A DNA stretch of 10,156 nt from Chalciporus piperatus (Eukaryota; Basidiomycota; Agaricomycetes; Boletales; Boletaceae): assembly GCA_038093975.1 (NCBI GenBank), contig JBBPTG010000483.1, forward strand, positions 1-10,156. The letters are read 5' to 3'. A program made the position numbers and the translations under genes. Positions 1-6,858 of the stretch are shown here, in pieces. Numbering within the stretch: the stretch's first letter is position 1; each line of letters begins with the position of its first letter. The notes beneath the pieces are model-generated. The model had not been told where the DNA came from and searched no databases. It was given only the letters and a program-made list of their open reading frames with translations.

Positions 1-242
1 TTGTAAATATGTAGGAACAGGTGAATGCAAACCTTGTCCTTGAGTAGGCATGGGCTGATCCAAAGCAAGCCACTAGGCATACTCCGGAATCACTAAGAAG
101 CTCTGATCAATCAATCAAAGACCCTAATTGATTCCCGAGGTCCAGACTCACCCTCGCCCAGCCAGCCCCATTGGCCAATCCTGACGGCCGACTGATGATT
201 GAGATCGCCTTCCAATCCTCTGAATCTATATCTAACGTCGCC
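1..242. other. Left edge, no gene recognised
   Basis: No convincing coding segment is seen in these bases on either strand. A symmetric CCAAT-type sequence (attggccaat, 170-179) lies about 65 bases before the ATG at 243 and could be a remnant of a fungal CCAAT-box promoter for the gene fragment that follows; that reading is inference from position and sequence only. Confidence 0.4.
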
Positions 243-266
243 ATGGACCCCTCTAGCAGCCGAAAT

Positions 267-318
267 GCTCTCGAATATCTTGCTCGCCCACAGCTCTCGA
301 ATATCTTGCTCGCCCACA
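267..318 (+). repeat. Exact 26-bp tandem duplication (2 copies)
   Basis: The unit starting gctctcgaatatcttgctcg occurs at 267-292 and again, identical, at 293-318, followed by gctcaggg. Because 26 is not a multiple of three, the second copy shifts the frame of the surrounding gene. Reading with a single copy gives one continuous frame through the flanking helical segment, so the duplication looks recent relative to that gene. It is either slippage or imprecise end-joining repair. Confidence 0.93.
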
Positions 319-382
319 GCTCAGGGAGATCGACGATCTCGCCCATCGTCGCACCTGGGCACACATGGTTTTGCAGGCAGCG

Positions 383-432
383 GTACAAAGCTGTTCTTCA
401 GATCGTCTATCATTCGACTGATCATCCTCTAG
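383..432 (+). other. Predicted 50-nt intron in the gag-like fragment
   Basis: The donor is GTACAA at 383 and the acceptor CTCTAG ends at 432, with a branch-like ctgat about 17 bases before the acceptor. Splicing here joins the two coding segments in phase once the upstream 26-bp duplication is discounted. A competing acceptor (ctgcag ending at 442) would put the downstream segment out of frame. Confidence 0.5.
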
Positions 433-668
433 CTGACTGCAGGCATTATGTCTCCCAGTGCCTCCCCATCTTCCCCACCTGTCTTGGACGCCATCCGCGA
501 CTCACTGGACATAGTTGCGTCACGCGTCTCAGGGTTGGCCTCTGCTGCCAACCCACCGGCCCCCCCTGCTCCCATGGGCCCATCAACCCCTCGGCTGATT
601 CTTCAGTCACCTGTTGATCTCCCTCTCGCTGGACCATCAAACCTATGGCTGCCGCCTAGGGGCCTTGA

Positions 669-717
669 CATCAGCAAGACTGCAAAAAGTCTGAAGTTAC
701 TGGAATGACTGGATCAG
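669..717 (+). repeat. Left terminal inverted repeat tip (49 bp)
   Basis: It pairs with 8130-8178. Only one position differs (a at 679 against the complement of g at 8168). The tip begins catcagcaag and includes tgcaaaaagtctgaag. Strong conservation of the tip next to non-alignable array sequence suggests that the tip is functionally constrained, for example as a transposase recognition sequence; that role is inference. Confidence 0.85.
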
Positions 718-1320
718 TCGCATCAGTCATCCAGTGGTCCAGTGGTCCAGTCATTCCGGCTCATTCAGTAGTTCCAGTGATCCAATGGTCCAGTAATTCA
801 GTACTTCAGTTATTTCAGGGATCTCAGCAGCCCAGTATCCCAGTCATCCAGTCATGTCAGTAGTTCCAGTAATCTCAGTAGTTCAGTAGCCCAGTCATCC
901 AGTCATCCCAGTCATCTCAGTAGCCCAGTAACCCAGTCCTCCAGTCATGTCAGTAATCTCAGTGGTCTCAGTAGCCCAGTCATCCAGTCACTCCAATCAT
1001 CCAGTCATGTCAGTAGTTTCAATGGTCCAGTTGTCCAGTTGTTCAGTGATACAGTCATGTCAGCAATCTCAGTAGCCCAGCCATCCAGTCATCCAGTCAT
1101 GTCAGTAGTCTCAGTAGCCCAGTCATCCATTCATTCCAGTCATCCAGTCATGTCAGTAGTCTCAGTAGTCCAGTCATCCAGTCAATCCAGTCAGCCAGTC
1201 ACTCCAGTAAGCCAGTCCCTCTAGTAGTCCAGTCATTCAGTCAATCCAGTTATCCAGTCTGGCAGTCACCCAGGGATCCAGTCAGTCCAGTCAGTCCAGT
1301 CACTCAGTACTCCAGTACTC

Positions 1321-2032
1321 CAATTAGTTCAGTCAGTCAGTACTTCAGTCAGTCAGTATCTCAGTCATCCAGTAACTTCAGTCACACCAGTCACCCAGTC
1401 ACACCAGTCACTCGGTCAGTCCAGTAATCCAGTAATCCAGTACTCCAGCTACTAAGTCAGTCAGTACTTCAGTGCTCTAGTTACCCAGTTAATCAGTACT
1501 TCAGTACCACAGTTACCCAGTTACCCAGTCAGTCAGTCAGTCCAGTCAGTCAGTACTCCAGTATTCCAATTGGTTCAGTCAGTCAGTACTTCAGTCATCC
1601 AGTAACTTCAGTCACACCAGTCACCCAGTCACACCAGTCACTCGGTCAGTCCAGTAATCCAGTAATCCAGTACTTCAGTGCTCTAGTTACCCAATTAATC
1701 AGTACTTCAGTACCACAGTTACCCAGTTACCCAGTCAGTCAATCAGTCCAGTCAGTCAGTACTCCAGTACTCCAATTAGTTCAGTCAGTCAGTACTTCAG
1801 CCAGTCAGTACTTCAGTCATCCAGTAACTTCAGTCACACCAGTCACCAAGTCACACCAGTCACTCGGTCAGTCCAGTAATCCAGCTACTAAGTCAGTCAG
1901 TACTTCAGTCCTCCAGTTAGTCAGTAATTCAGTCAATCCAGTAACTCAGTCATTCAGTATCCCAGTAGCCTAGTCACTCAGTAGACAAATGATTCCAGTA
2001 GTTCAGTCACTTAGTTATCCAGTCACTCCAGT
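1321..2032 (+). repeat. Higher-order repeat in the inner left array (3 copies, ~206-246 bp)
   Basis: The landmark caatt(a/g)gttcagtcagtc occurs at 1321, 1567 and 1773, each followed by the same succession of CAGT spacers (tacttcagtcatccagtaac, then two cacaccagt units, then cactcggtcag). Spacing is 246 and then 206 bases. The right arm has the matching landmark at 7221-7233 and 7427-7439, spaced 206 bases, but not the third copy. Units therefore expand and contract by blocks as well as by single short repeats. Confidence 0.8.
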
Positions 2033-2147
2033 GCTCGAGAAATCCCGAAATCAATTATTTATCAGGCCAATATCCAGACAAATGACAGGCTAGTTTTTAG
2101 ACAAATATATATTTGTATATTTATTACAATGTATTTACGGGCTGCCA
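2033..2147 (+). repeat. Inner cap of the left arm, AT-rich, with a 16-bp palindrome
   Basis: This non-repetitive module links the CAGT array to the loop. It contains the perfect palindrome acaaatatatatttgt (2101-2116) and, read on the minus strand, an AATAAA polyadenylation-type signal (complement at 2121-2126). Its counterpart is 6859-6972 on the other arm, nearly identical. It lies at the loop side of both arms, so it may help define the inner ends or supply 3'-end signals to sequence read out of the loop. Confidence 0.8.
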
Positions 2148-2279
2148 GTGGTTGGTGCAGCCTGAGTCGGGAGACTCGACAGACACCAAGCTTCTCGTGG
2201 GCATAATTTATGACTACCTCAAACAGTGGATCATGCAGTCATGAAAGGCAAGGGAATGGACACCTACCAATGATAGGCC
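2148..2279. other. Loop sequence between left arm and beta-COP exon, unassigned
   Basis: No recognisable protein segment on either strand. Minus-strand sequence after the intron acceptor at 2280 should continue the beta-COP fragment, but I could not match it to the family in any frame, so the coatomer homology seems to stop near here. Confidence 0.4.
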
Positions 2280-2330
2280 CTGCCAGTGAGGTCAGTCAGT
2301 CAATATCCACCCGACGAGAACCAGTCTTAC

Positions 2331-2600
2331 CTCTGCACAGAGAGCATGTTCATCGTATCACGGGCTTCATCAGGGCAGCCGTAAGAACCACACCAGCGAA
2401 GAAATCCCCTCCGAGGATCAGCACTGAGAGAATACATTAATCATTTGCCTACTCTGTGCAGTGATGTACCCTGGAGCGAAGGCTTTGATTTAGTGCTTGA
2501 GCTCTGCACGGTTGCAGACATCGTGAGCACCGTTTCCGTTGCACAAGTTCCATCCGCCAACACGACCCAACCTAGTACTTTTCCATTTGATTGTAAACAA
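2331..2600 (-). pseudogene. Coatomer beta subunit (beta-COP, Sec26-type) fragment
   Basis: Two minus-strand exons are visible. The first, about 2600-2470, reads VVLADGTCATETVLTMSATV and ends SKPSLQ. After a 46-nt intron (2469-2424, GTACAT...CTCAG) the second, 2423-2331, reads VLILGGDFFAGVVLTAAL and then MKPVIRYDEHA, and stops at a GTAAGA donor (2330). The order 'ADGTYATET ... kPPLR-LIL-GDFF-G-VLA--L-K-V-R' is, as I recall, characteristic of fungal beta-COP, a COPI coat component for Golgi-to-ER vesicles. Only some 70 residues of a protein of roughly 950 are present, so this is a fragment. Intron positions are retained, so the copy derives from genomic DNA rather than mRNA. The family call is from memory of the motif and is moderately secure. 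Confidence 0.6.
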
Positions 2601-2693
2601 TGGGAGGACCACGACATTGGTGGTTGCACATTTTTCCTTTCCCCGCACGGAGTGTGCGAGAGTTGGAAACTGTGACTACATCCGCATAGGCGG

Positions 2694-3036
2694 TTAGGCT
2701 CTTATGAGGGCGACGGCTTTCTTCTTGAGAGACTCTACGGAAGCAGGAGGTGCCTCGGGGTCTGCATTTAGGGCGTAGAGTGGTGTTGGTCTACAGGGTA
2801 AAGAACAGCGAACGTTAGAATGGGAGTAAGAGTGAGCCAAAAAGCCGGTCATTGGGAGCTATACGTACATTCGTGATTGAGGAAGAATTCTGTCGCAGCA
2901 CCCTCGTCAGTTTCCGAATGCAAACGTTCGAGTAAAGACAGACGACATACCGCTCTCAGCGTCATAATGGTGTCCCCCCTGGCCCCGTACATGTGCTGCA
3001 TATCTACGGAACGGGGAGGTGCAGTCACCCCATGAG
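2694..3036 (-). pseudogene. Exon-like fragments, possibly the 3' end of the RING/coiled-coil gene
   Basis: Minus-strand coding-like pieces follow the RING/coiled-coil segment. A piece reading DMQHMYGARGDTIMTLRA follows an acceptor (ccgtag) and ends at a GTATGT donor. A final exon, 2790-2694, reads LYALNADPEAPPASVESLKK, then AVALIRA and a TAA stop, after a good acceptor (ccctgtag). Both have the composition of real fungal coding sequence, but I cannot join them in one frame or name a family. They may be the terminal exons of the upstream RING gene, or a further captured fragment. Confidence 0.4.
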
Positions 3037-3905
3037 TCAAAGGACCCGAGCGAGTTCGTCCCACCGTTCCTGATACTCTTTGTGCGTGGATTCCAACTGA
3101 AGTCGGGCCTTAGACTATGAAGGTCAAAGGCAAGCTCATTCGCTTACTTGACTGAAGACGGAGCGTCAACAACGATCGACACAAACGACTTGTGGCACGA
3201 ATTCACACCTTTTCCAGGTTCATCTAATCATAGTGCTCCCTGAGACTCCTCTCAACAGCAAGCGCGCTCTCTTTCTCATCGCGACTCGTGCGCTCTAGGT
3301 CCTGATATTTGATCTCAGCAGCGTGAAGTTCGGATGTCAAGCGATCACGTATTTCGTCACGTGCAGCAGTTATCTCGCGCAGTTCCTCCACTTGTAACCC
3401 CAGCTTTTGCTGGTTTTCCATCTGGCTATGGAGAAGAAGAGCACCGACCTTGACAGGTGTATACTGACGCCGATGGTTGTATCAAATGTGCAGGGATCGA
3501 GAACTGTGGGGCCCACCTGATTCCCGGGCTGGGATTTGTAATACGTGCAATCATCAATTACCCTTCTCTCGTTGACCTTGGCACCCTCCTTGACGATGTG
3601 AGCAATCTCGTCTAAGAGACATTGGGCATCGTTGTCAACCTTTGGAGCGCCCTCCATAGGATGTGATTCGATGGTTGTGGGGTCGCATTCCAAGTGCAGT
3701 TTCCTGACGTCCCGTGGAGAGAAGTGTTCCCTACGAAGGGGACACTTGTGCTGCATCAGATGGTTGAGACATCTAACACACCATCAGTTAATCCTCTTCG
3801 ATCGGTCAGAGTCATGCACATACTTCAGGCAGAAGACGTGTTGGCCCCACTTGTGTAGGACTCGAGACAGATATCGCAGGTTGAATTTGAACCAACCACG
3901 AGCAT
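3037..3905 (-). pseudogene. Degraded RING-finger/coiled-coil protein gene
   Basis: RING proteins of this layout are typically E3 ubiquitin ligases. Start ATG is at 3905. Exon 1 (3905-3824) gives the first zinc pair (STCDICLESYTS) and then, in another frame, HVFCLK. A 51-nt intron (3823-3773) leads to exon 2 (3772-3517), with CLNHLMQHKCPLRREHFSP and later DEIAHIVKEGAKVNERR. A 53-nt intron (3516-3464) leads to exon 3 (3463-3209), charged and helical (LREITAARDEIRDRLTSEL, YQDLERTSRDEKES), hence coiled-coil-like. Another piece (3114-3037, RLQLESTHKEYQERWDELAR) follows a likely intron. Damage: a frameshift/deletion in the RING removes the third zinc ligand, the last Cys of CPLC is Arg (a single-base change TGT to CGT would explain it), and TAG at 3226-3224 interrupts the coiled coil before MNLEK. 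The RING cannot bind both zinc ions, so this is a pseudogene. Confidence 0.78.
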
Positions 3906-4012
3906 GGTCGAGCGAAAGGACTTGTCAAGGACCCTCACGGAAGAGAAAATGAGTAATAGGTATGAGGAGGGAGCGGCTTTTCAGCCAGGCCAAGCGGGTG
4001 TGTTGGCCATGA

Positions 4013-4170
4013 TTAGAGCCAGGACAGTGTCGTCAAAGAAAGTCTGCTGAACCTGGACTTCTCGAACTCTTCAGGGGTGATCTTTCTGTCCGAGCTCTTG
4101 TCCATGACTTTGAGAACGGCGCCGACGACATGGCCGGCCTTCTTTTGGTGCTCGATACTCGATGCAGCCC
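4013..4170 (-). pseudogene. EF-hand calcium-binding protein fragment
   Basis: The minus strand reads HQKKAGHVVGAVLKVMDKSS, then DRKITPEEFEK. The 12-residue loop DKSSDRKITPEE (4102-4067) has acidic or oxygen ligands at positions 1, 3, 5, 9 and 12 and Ile at 8, a canonical EF-hand calcium loop with flanking helices. After FEK the match to an expected second helix is lost and a stop (TAA, 4015-4013) follows. Only one EF-hand of what is normally a paired arrangement is present, so this is a fragment. Upstream, at 4170 and beyond, no start or further domain can be recognised. The parent protein cannot be named. Confidence 0.65.
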
Positions 4171-4455
4171 TTGTCGGTTGTCGAAGTGTTGGTTCGAAGG
4201 TTGGAGTGTTTGGAGATTACTAAGCTTGAGCTTACATAACATTCTGGTGCAACTCAACAGTGTTCTCGCTCAAGTCTGGAATACTTAGGCTGGCTCAACA
4301 ACGAACGTTCCTCGTCGTCAGCCCCAGCGACTGTCATTCTGTAGGCTTTTCGTCCCTTCCCCCGCCCAAACCCTGCCGGAGCCAAGCATGGAAAAGGTCC
4401 AAGAGCCGCCCATCATCAACTGTCTTATCGAACCGCGACCAGCAACCCAGACTAG
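4171..4455. other. Loop sequence with no recognised gene
   Basis: Between the EF-hand fragment (minus) and the ATPase fragment (plus) no conserved protein segment is seen. Plus-strand open frames start here but do not resemble the N-terminal region of an H+-ATPase; ATPase similarity begins abruptly at 4456. The junction of two unrelated fragments must lie within this stretch. Confidence 0.4.
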
Positions 4456-4759
4456 CAGGATTTTGTCGGTATTGTCCACCTGCTCTTCATCAACTCCGTC
4501 ATCGGTTTCTACGAAGAGCGCAACACCGGTAACGCCGCCAAGGCTCTCATGGACTCTCTTGCTCCCAAGGCCAAGGTTAAGCGTGGTCCGAAATTGAACC
4601 CGCCGACCTCGTTCCTGGTGACATGATCTCCTTCAAGATTGGTGATATCATTCCTGCCGGCTGTCACCACACTGGGGCCATCAATGTCTCCATTGACCAA
4701 GCCGCTCTCGCCGGAGAATCGCTCCCCCAGAGCAAGAAGATTGGCGACCAGTGTTTCTC
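4456..4759 (+). pseudogene. Plasma-membrane H+-ATPase (P3A type), transmembrane/actuator-domain fragment
   Basis: The translation runs [20 protein letters not shown], then [18 protein letters not shown], and after a small deletion/frameshift near 4582, [20 protein letters not shown], then AINVSIDQAALAGESLPQSK and GDQCFS. This is the end of the first membrane hairpin plus the actuator domain of the fungal proton pump that energises the plasma membrane. The conserved TGES dephosphorylation motif reads AGES here. A GTGAGT donor follows at 4760, with degraded sequence after it (VFGRIV remnant near 4850-4865). The N-terminal region and everything from the phosphorylation site (DKTGT) onward are missing here; a second piece of the same gene family lies at 6255-6858. 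This is not a functional pump. Confidence 0.95.
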
Positions 4760-5213
4760 GTGAGTTGCCGTTCACGACGCTGCCCGGCAGGACATAAACG
4801 AGTCGCTAACTCTCTCTCGATACAATCCTCGCGCGACCGCAAAGGGTTTTCGGTCGCATTGTCTATTCAAGTCGTATGTAATTTTGCTTCGACGCTCAGA
4901 GGTCAGTTCAGTCTGCTAACAATATCCCGGTCACTGAACAAGATACAGAGCCTCTAGAGTTGTATTGTTCAGTTAATTGATACAAGGAATCAACGAGTTA
5001 TTTCAGCAAATGATTCGTTCTCGACACACAATACCCTCACACGCTTGCCAACGCTTGCGATTCAACGAAGCTCACTCGACTCGACAGTCGAATGCCGCAT
5101 CCAAGATCAAGATTTAATGTCTGCTCACATATTGCATTCGTATCATCTCTTTCCATAACAACTCTTTTTATTGACTAATGCCCTTGCAATTACGTTCACG
5201 ACCTACGACGGAT
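4760..5213. other. Junction region: decayed ATPase intron/exon, then 5' region of the next fragment
   Basis: 4760 to about 4840 resembles an intron (GTGAGT donor, ctaac branch near 4805) and about 4841-4875 retains a faint ATPase exon. From about 4880 to 5213 no coding similarity is recognised. The pyrimidine-rich stretch before the ATG at 5214 is what the promoter and 5' leader of the following gene would look like, suggesting that the capture included upstream sequence. Confidence 0.4.
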
Positions 5214-6254
5214 ATGTTTCGCCCACGGTCTCCATCCCCCTTTGCCACGCCCACTACGAAACCACAGATCCCAACTATCTGCCTAACCCGCTACCCACGT
5301 TGATGCAAATACCACCCTCACCAATCCCGTGCCCCTCACACCGAAGCCAACCGTCAACGGAGAGCAACCCCGGAGGCGTCTGGAACGCGCGAGCAAGACC
5401 TCTGATGTGGTACAGCGCATTGGAGGCGCCTCCGTAAACAACGGAACTGATGGCTTCGAGATATATGTCGACGCCGCTAATGACCCCGATATCAGAGAAA
5501 TTCTAATGGTAAAGAAGAAGAAGTCGCGGGCGGCTTTTGATGGGATGCACTGGGGAGCGTTGGACGAGGTGACGGACGTGTCTACTGTTACGAACCCAAG
5601 GAGGAAGAGAAGGGGAAGGGAGGAAAGACGGAGAGCTTGTTACAAGTAAAGATGGACGAGAATCAGAAGTGGGGGTGCATTGGACGTGGACGAAAGGACT
5701 CCAAGGAGATAGATAAGGCGCGGGCAAAATGTAAGTGTCACTTTGAGGACGTGTCTCAGTCATTGACCGGATTTTAGCTCCTCAAATATCCATCCGCTAC
5801 AATTGTTCCCCCAGGTGCTACCACACTAGGTAATGGCAAGGGCTCCGTCGCCCTGAGAGCCATGCGCTCTGTCCGTTCGCTTGCCCGTATCGGGAGCTGG
5901 GCTCAGCTCAGGAACCCTTCTAATCCTGAATCAGCCGCCGCGCCCGTCCAAGACAAGGATCCAGATGCGAAGAGGAAAATGAAAAAGGAAAAGGAAAAGG
6001 CAAATCAAATTCTTCGTCATTTGGGCAGTAGTTTTGAAGTCGGCGCGTTGAGCCCTACAACCTTTACGCACGATAACAAGTCTCTCGGCAAGAAGAAGGC
6101 GAGCATCCTAGGCATCGGTTTGCCTTCCGCCATGCGCCTGCCTTCGTTTCGCAGCGGATCAACAGCGTCTTCAGTCGTGGCCGCCAACACCATGGGTCAC
6201 CGGCTTTCTGTCGATTCAGCGGCGGTATTGGGAGGTAGCATCCTCGCGCATGGA
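5214..6254 (+). pseudogene. N-terminal part of an unidentified Ser/Lys-rich disordered protein, frameshifted
   Basis: A plausible start is the ATG at 5214 (MFRPRSPSPFATPTTKP, typical of a disordered fungal N-terminus). The frame changes before PLTPKPTVNGEQPRRRLERA (about 5329 on) and DGFEIYVDAANDPD and SRAAFDGMHWGALDEVT, and shifts again near 5597 into ESLLQVKMDENQKW and IGRGRKDSKE. A 47-nt intron (5731-5777, GTAAGT...TTTTAG with ttgac branch) follows. After it come [18 protein letters not shown] and an uninterrupted stretch from 5862: [15 protein letters not shown], a KKEKEK run, [36 protein letters not shown]. The conserved-looking islands in a low-complexity background suggest a regulatory scaffold or the N-terminal region of a kinase-like protein, but I do not recognise the family. 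It is cut at 6254, where ATPase sequence begins in the same frame. Confidence 0.6.
5731..5777 (+). other. 47-nt intron in the disordered-protein fragment
   Basis: Donor GTAAGT at 5731, branch-like ttgac at about 5763, acceptor attttag ending at 5777. Retention of the intron shows that the fragment derives from genomic DNA, not from a reverse-transcribed message. Confidence 0.7.
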
Positions 6255-6858
6255 CGTGGCGCAGCTGATATCGTCTTGACTGAGCCTGGTCTCTCCACCA
6301 TTGACCACGCCATTCGCGGCTCCCGCATCATTTTCCAATGTATGCGCAACTATTCCATCTACGCCTGTGCTGTGACCATCCGTATCGTCGTCTGCTTCGC
6401 CATCCTGGCCTTCGCGTTCCGCTTCGACTTCCTACCCTTCATGGTTCTGATCATCCTCTTGAACGATGGTACCATCATGACGCTCTCTGTTGACCGTGTC
6501 TTGTCCTCATCAACACCTGATGCCTGGGACTTGGCTGAGATTTTCTCTTACGCCGTGGCCTGTGACTTGTACTCGACTGCATCCACGTAAGTAATTTCGT
6601 CCACTCCATGCGCTCTCTATTTTCAGCATCGTCGCCATTATCTCGAAGACGAGCTTCCTCTACGACAAGTTTGGTGTCACCTTCAACAGATCCATTTACC
6701 CGTCAGGTGCCCACGACCCTCAGCTTCACATGATTGCCCATGGATGCTTCTTCATGGAGTGTCTGTCTGTTGCCCTCATGGTGCGTTCTGTATCGCTCAA
6801 CTGGTCTCGTCCATCATCACCGCTTACGGTAACTGGGGTTTCACTCAGATCCGGGCAA
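6255..6858 (+). pseudogene. Plasma-membrane H+-ATPase C-terminal membrane-domain fragment, fused in frame to the disordered protein
   Basis: It begins abruptly at [16 protein letters not shown], just after the place where TGDGVNDAP would be. It continues through [20 protein letters not shown], the M5-M6 hairpin ([33 protein letters not shown], with the conserved M6 Asp) and [12 protein letters not shown] 40-nt intron (6587-6626, GTAAGT...TTTCAG) follows, then YDKFGVTF and DPQLHMI. Roughly 18-20 residues of a membrane segment are then missing before HGCFFMECLSVALM. A one-base deletion near 6780 shifts the frame to GAFCIAQLVSSIITAYGNWG and FTQIRAM, and the sequence stops dead at the inner cap of the right arm (6859). 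The phosphorylation (P) and nucleotide-binding (N) domains are absent, so no ATPase activity is possible. One open frame (5862-6590) spans the fusion. Confidence 0.95.

Larger units (their letters stand above)
243..668 (+). pseudogene. 5' half of a degraded Ser/Pro-rich, gag-like gene, split by the inverted-repeat element
   Basis: The start is taken as the ATG at 243 (MDPSSSRNALEYLARPQL...). The frame is broken by a 26-bp tandem duplication (267-318). If one copy is ignored, exon 1 reads on into a helical segment (REIDDLAHRRTWAHMVLQAA) ending at 382. A 50-nt intron (383-432, GTACAA...CTCTAG, branch-like CTGAT) then joins it in phase to a second segment reaching MSPSASPSSPPVLDAIRDSL (ATG at 448), followed by a Pro/Ala-rich linker. 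The reading runs into the left end of the inverted-repeat unit near 668. Across that unit, 8179-8371 encodes a cysteine cluster in the same numerical frame, which fits one gene split by the insertion. The helix, Pro-rich linker and terminal Cys cluster order is reminiscent of gag-like proteins linked to basidiomycete transposons; that family call is an inference and no function is assigned. Confidence 0.5.
669..2147 (+). repeat. Left inverted arm: CAGT-based degenerate tandem array with conserved caps
   Basis: Outer cap 669-717 is single-copy sequence (catcagcaag ... tgcaaaaagtctgaagttac ...). From about 718 to 2032 the strand is dominated by CAGT followed by short variable spacers (catc, aatc, actc, tact), so CAGT recurs every 4 to about 10 bases; this strand carries very little ACTG. 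The inner cap, about 2033-2147, is non-repetitive and AT-rich and ends ...gtatttacgggctgcca. The outer array (718-1377) has its own local repeat built around cagtcatgtcagtag, recurring at irregular spacings of about 45-90 bases. The inner array (1378-2032) has a longer higher-order repeat. Open frames inside the array are by-products of the repeat and are not annotated. Confidence 0.95.

Noticed and set aside
718..2032. CRISPR-like or protein-coding repeat array (for example the Ser/Val/Gln-rich frame at 1039-1224)
   Set aside because: Repeats have no constant length or unique spacers, and CAGT spacing is not a multiple of three, so neither a CRISPR array nor a repeat protein is supported; the open frames follow from low stop density in the repeat.
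718..2032. Telomere or subtelomeric satellite
   Set aside because: No TTAGGG-type repeat is present, and a matching inverted copy 5 kb away with gene fragments between fits an element better.
4260..4597. Plus-strand frames before and across the ATPase start as the ATPase N-terminus
   Set aside because: They are in other frames than QDFVGIV... and show none of the expected N-terminal ATPase sequence.
5503..5763. Minus-strand Pro/Ser-rich frame
   Set aside because: It is the complement of the Lys/Glu-rich coding stretch on the plus strand, which has a proper intron and conserved-looking islands.
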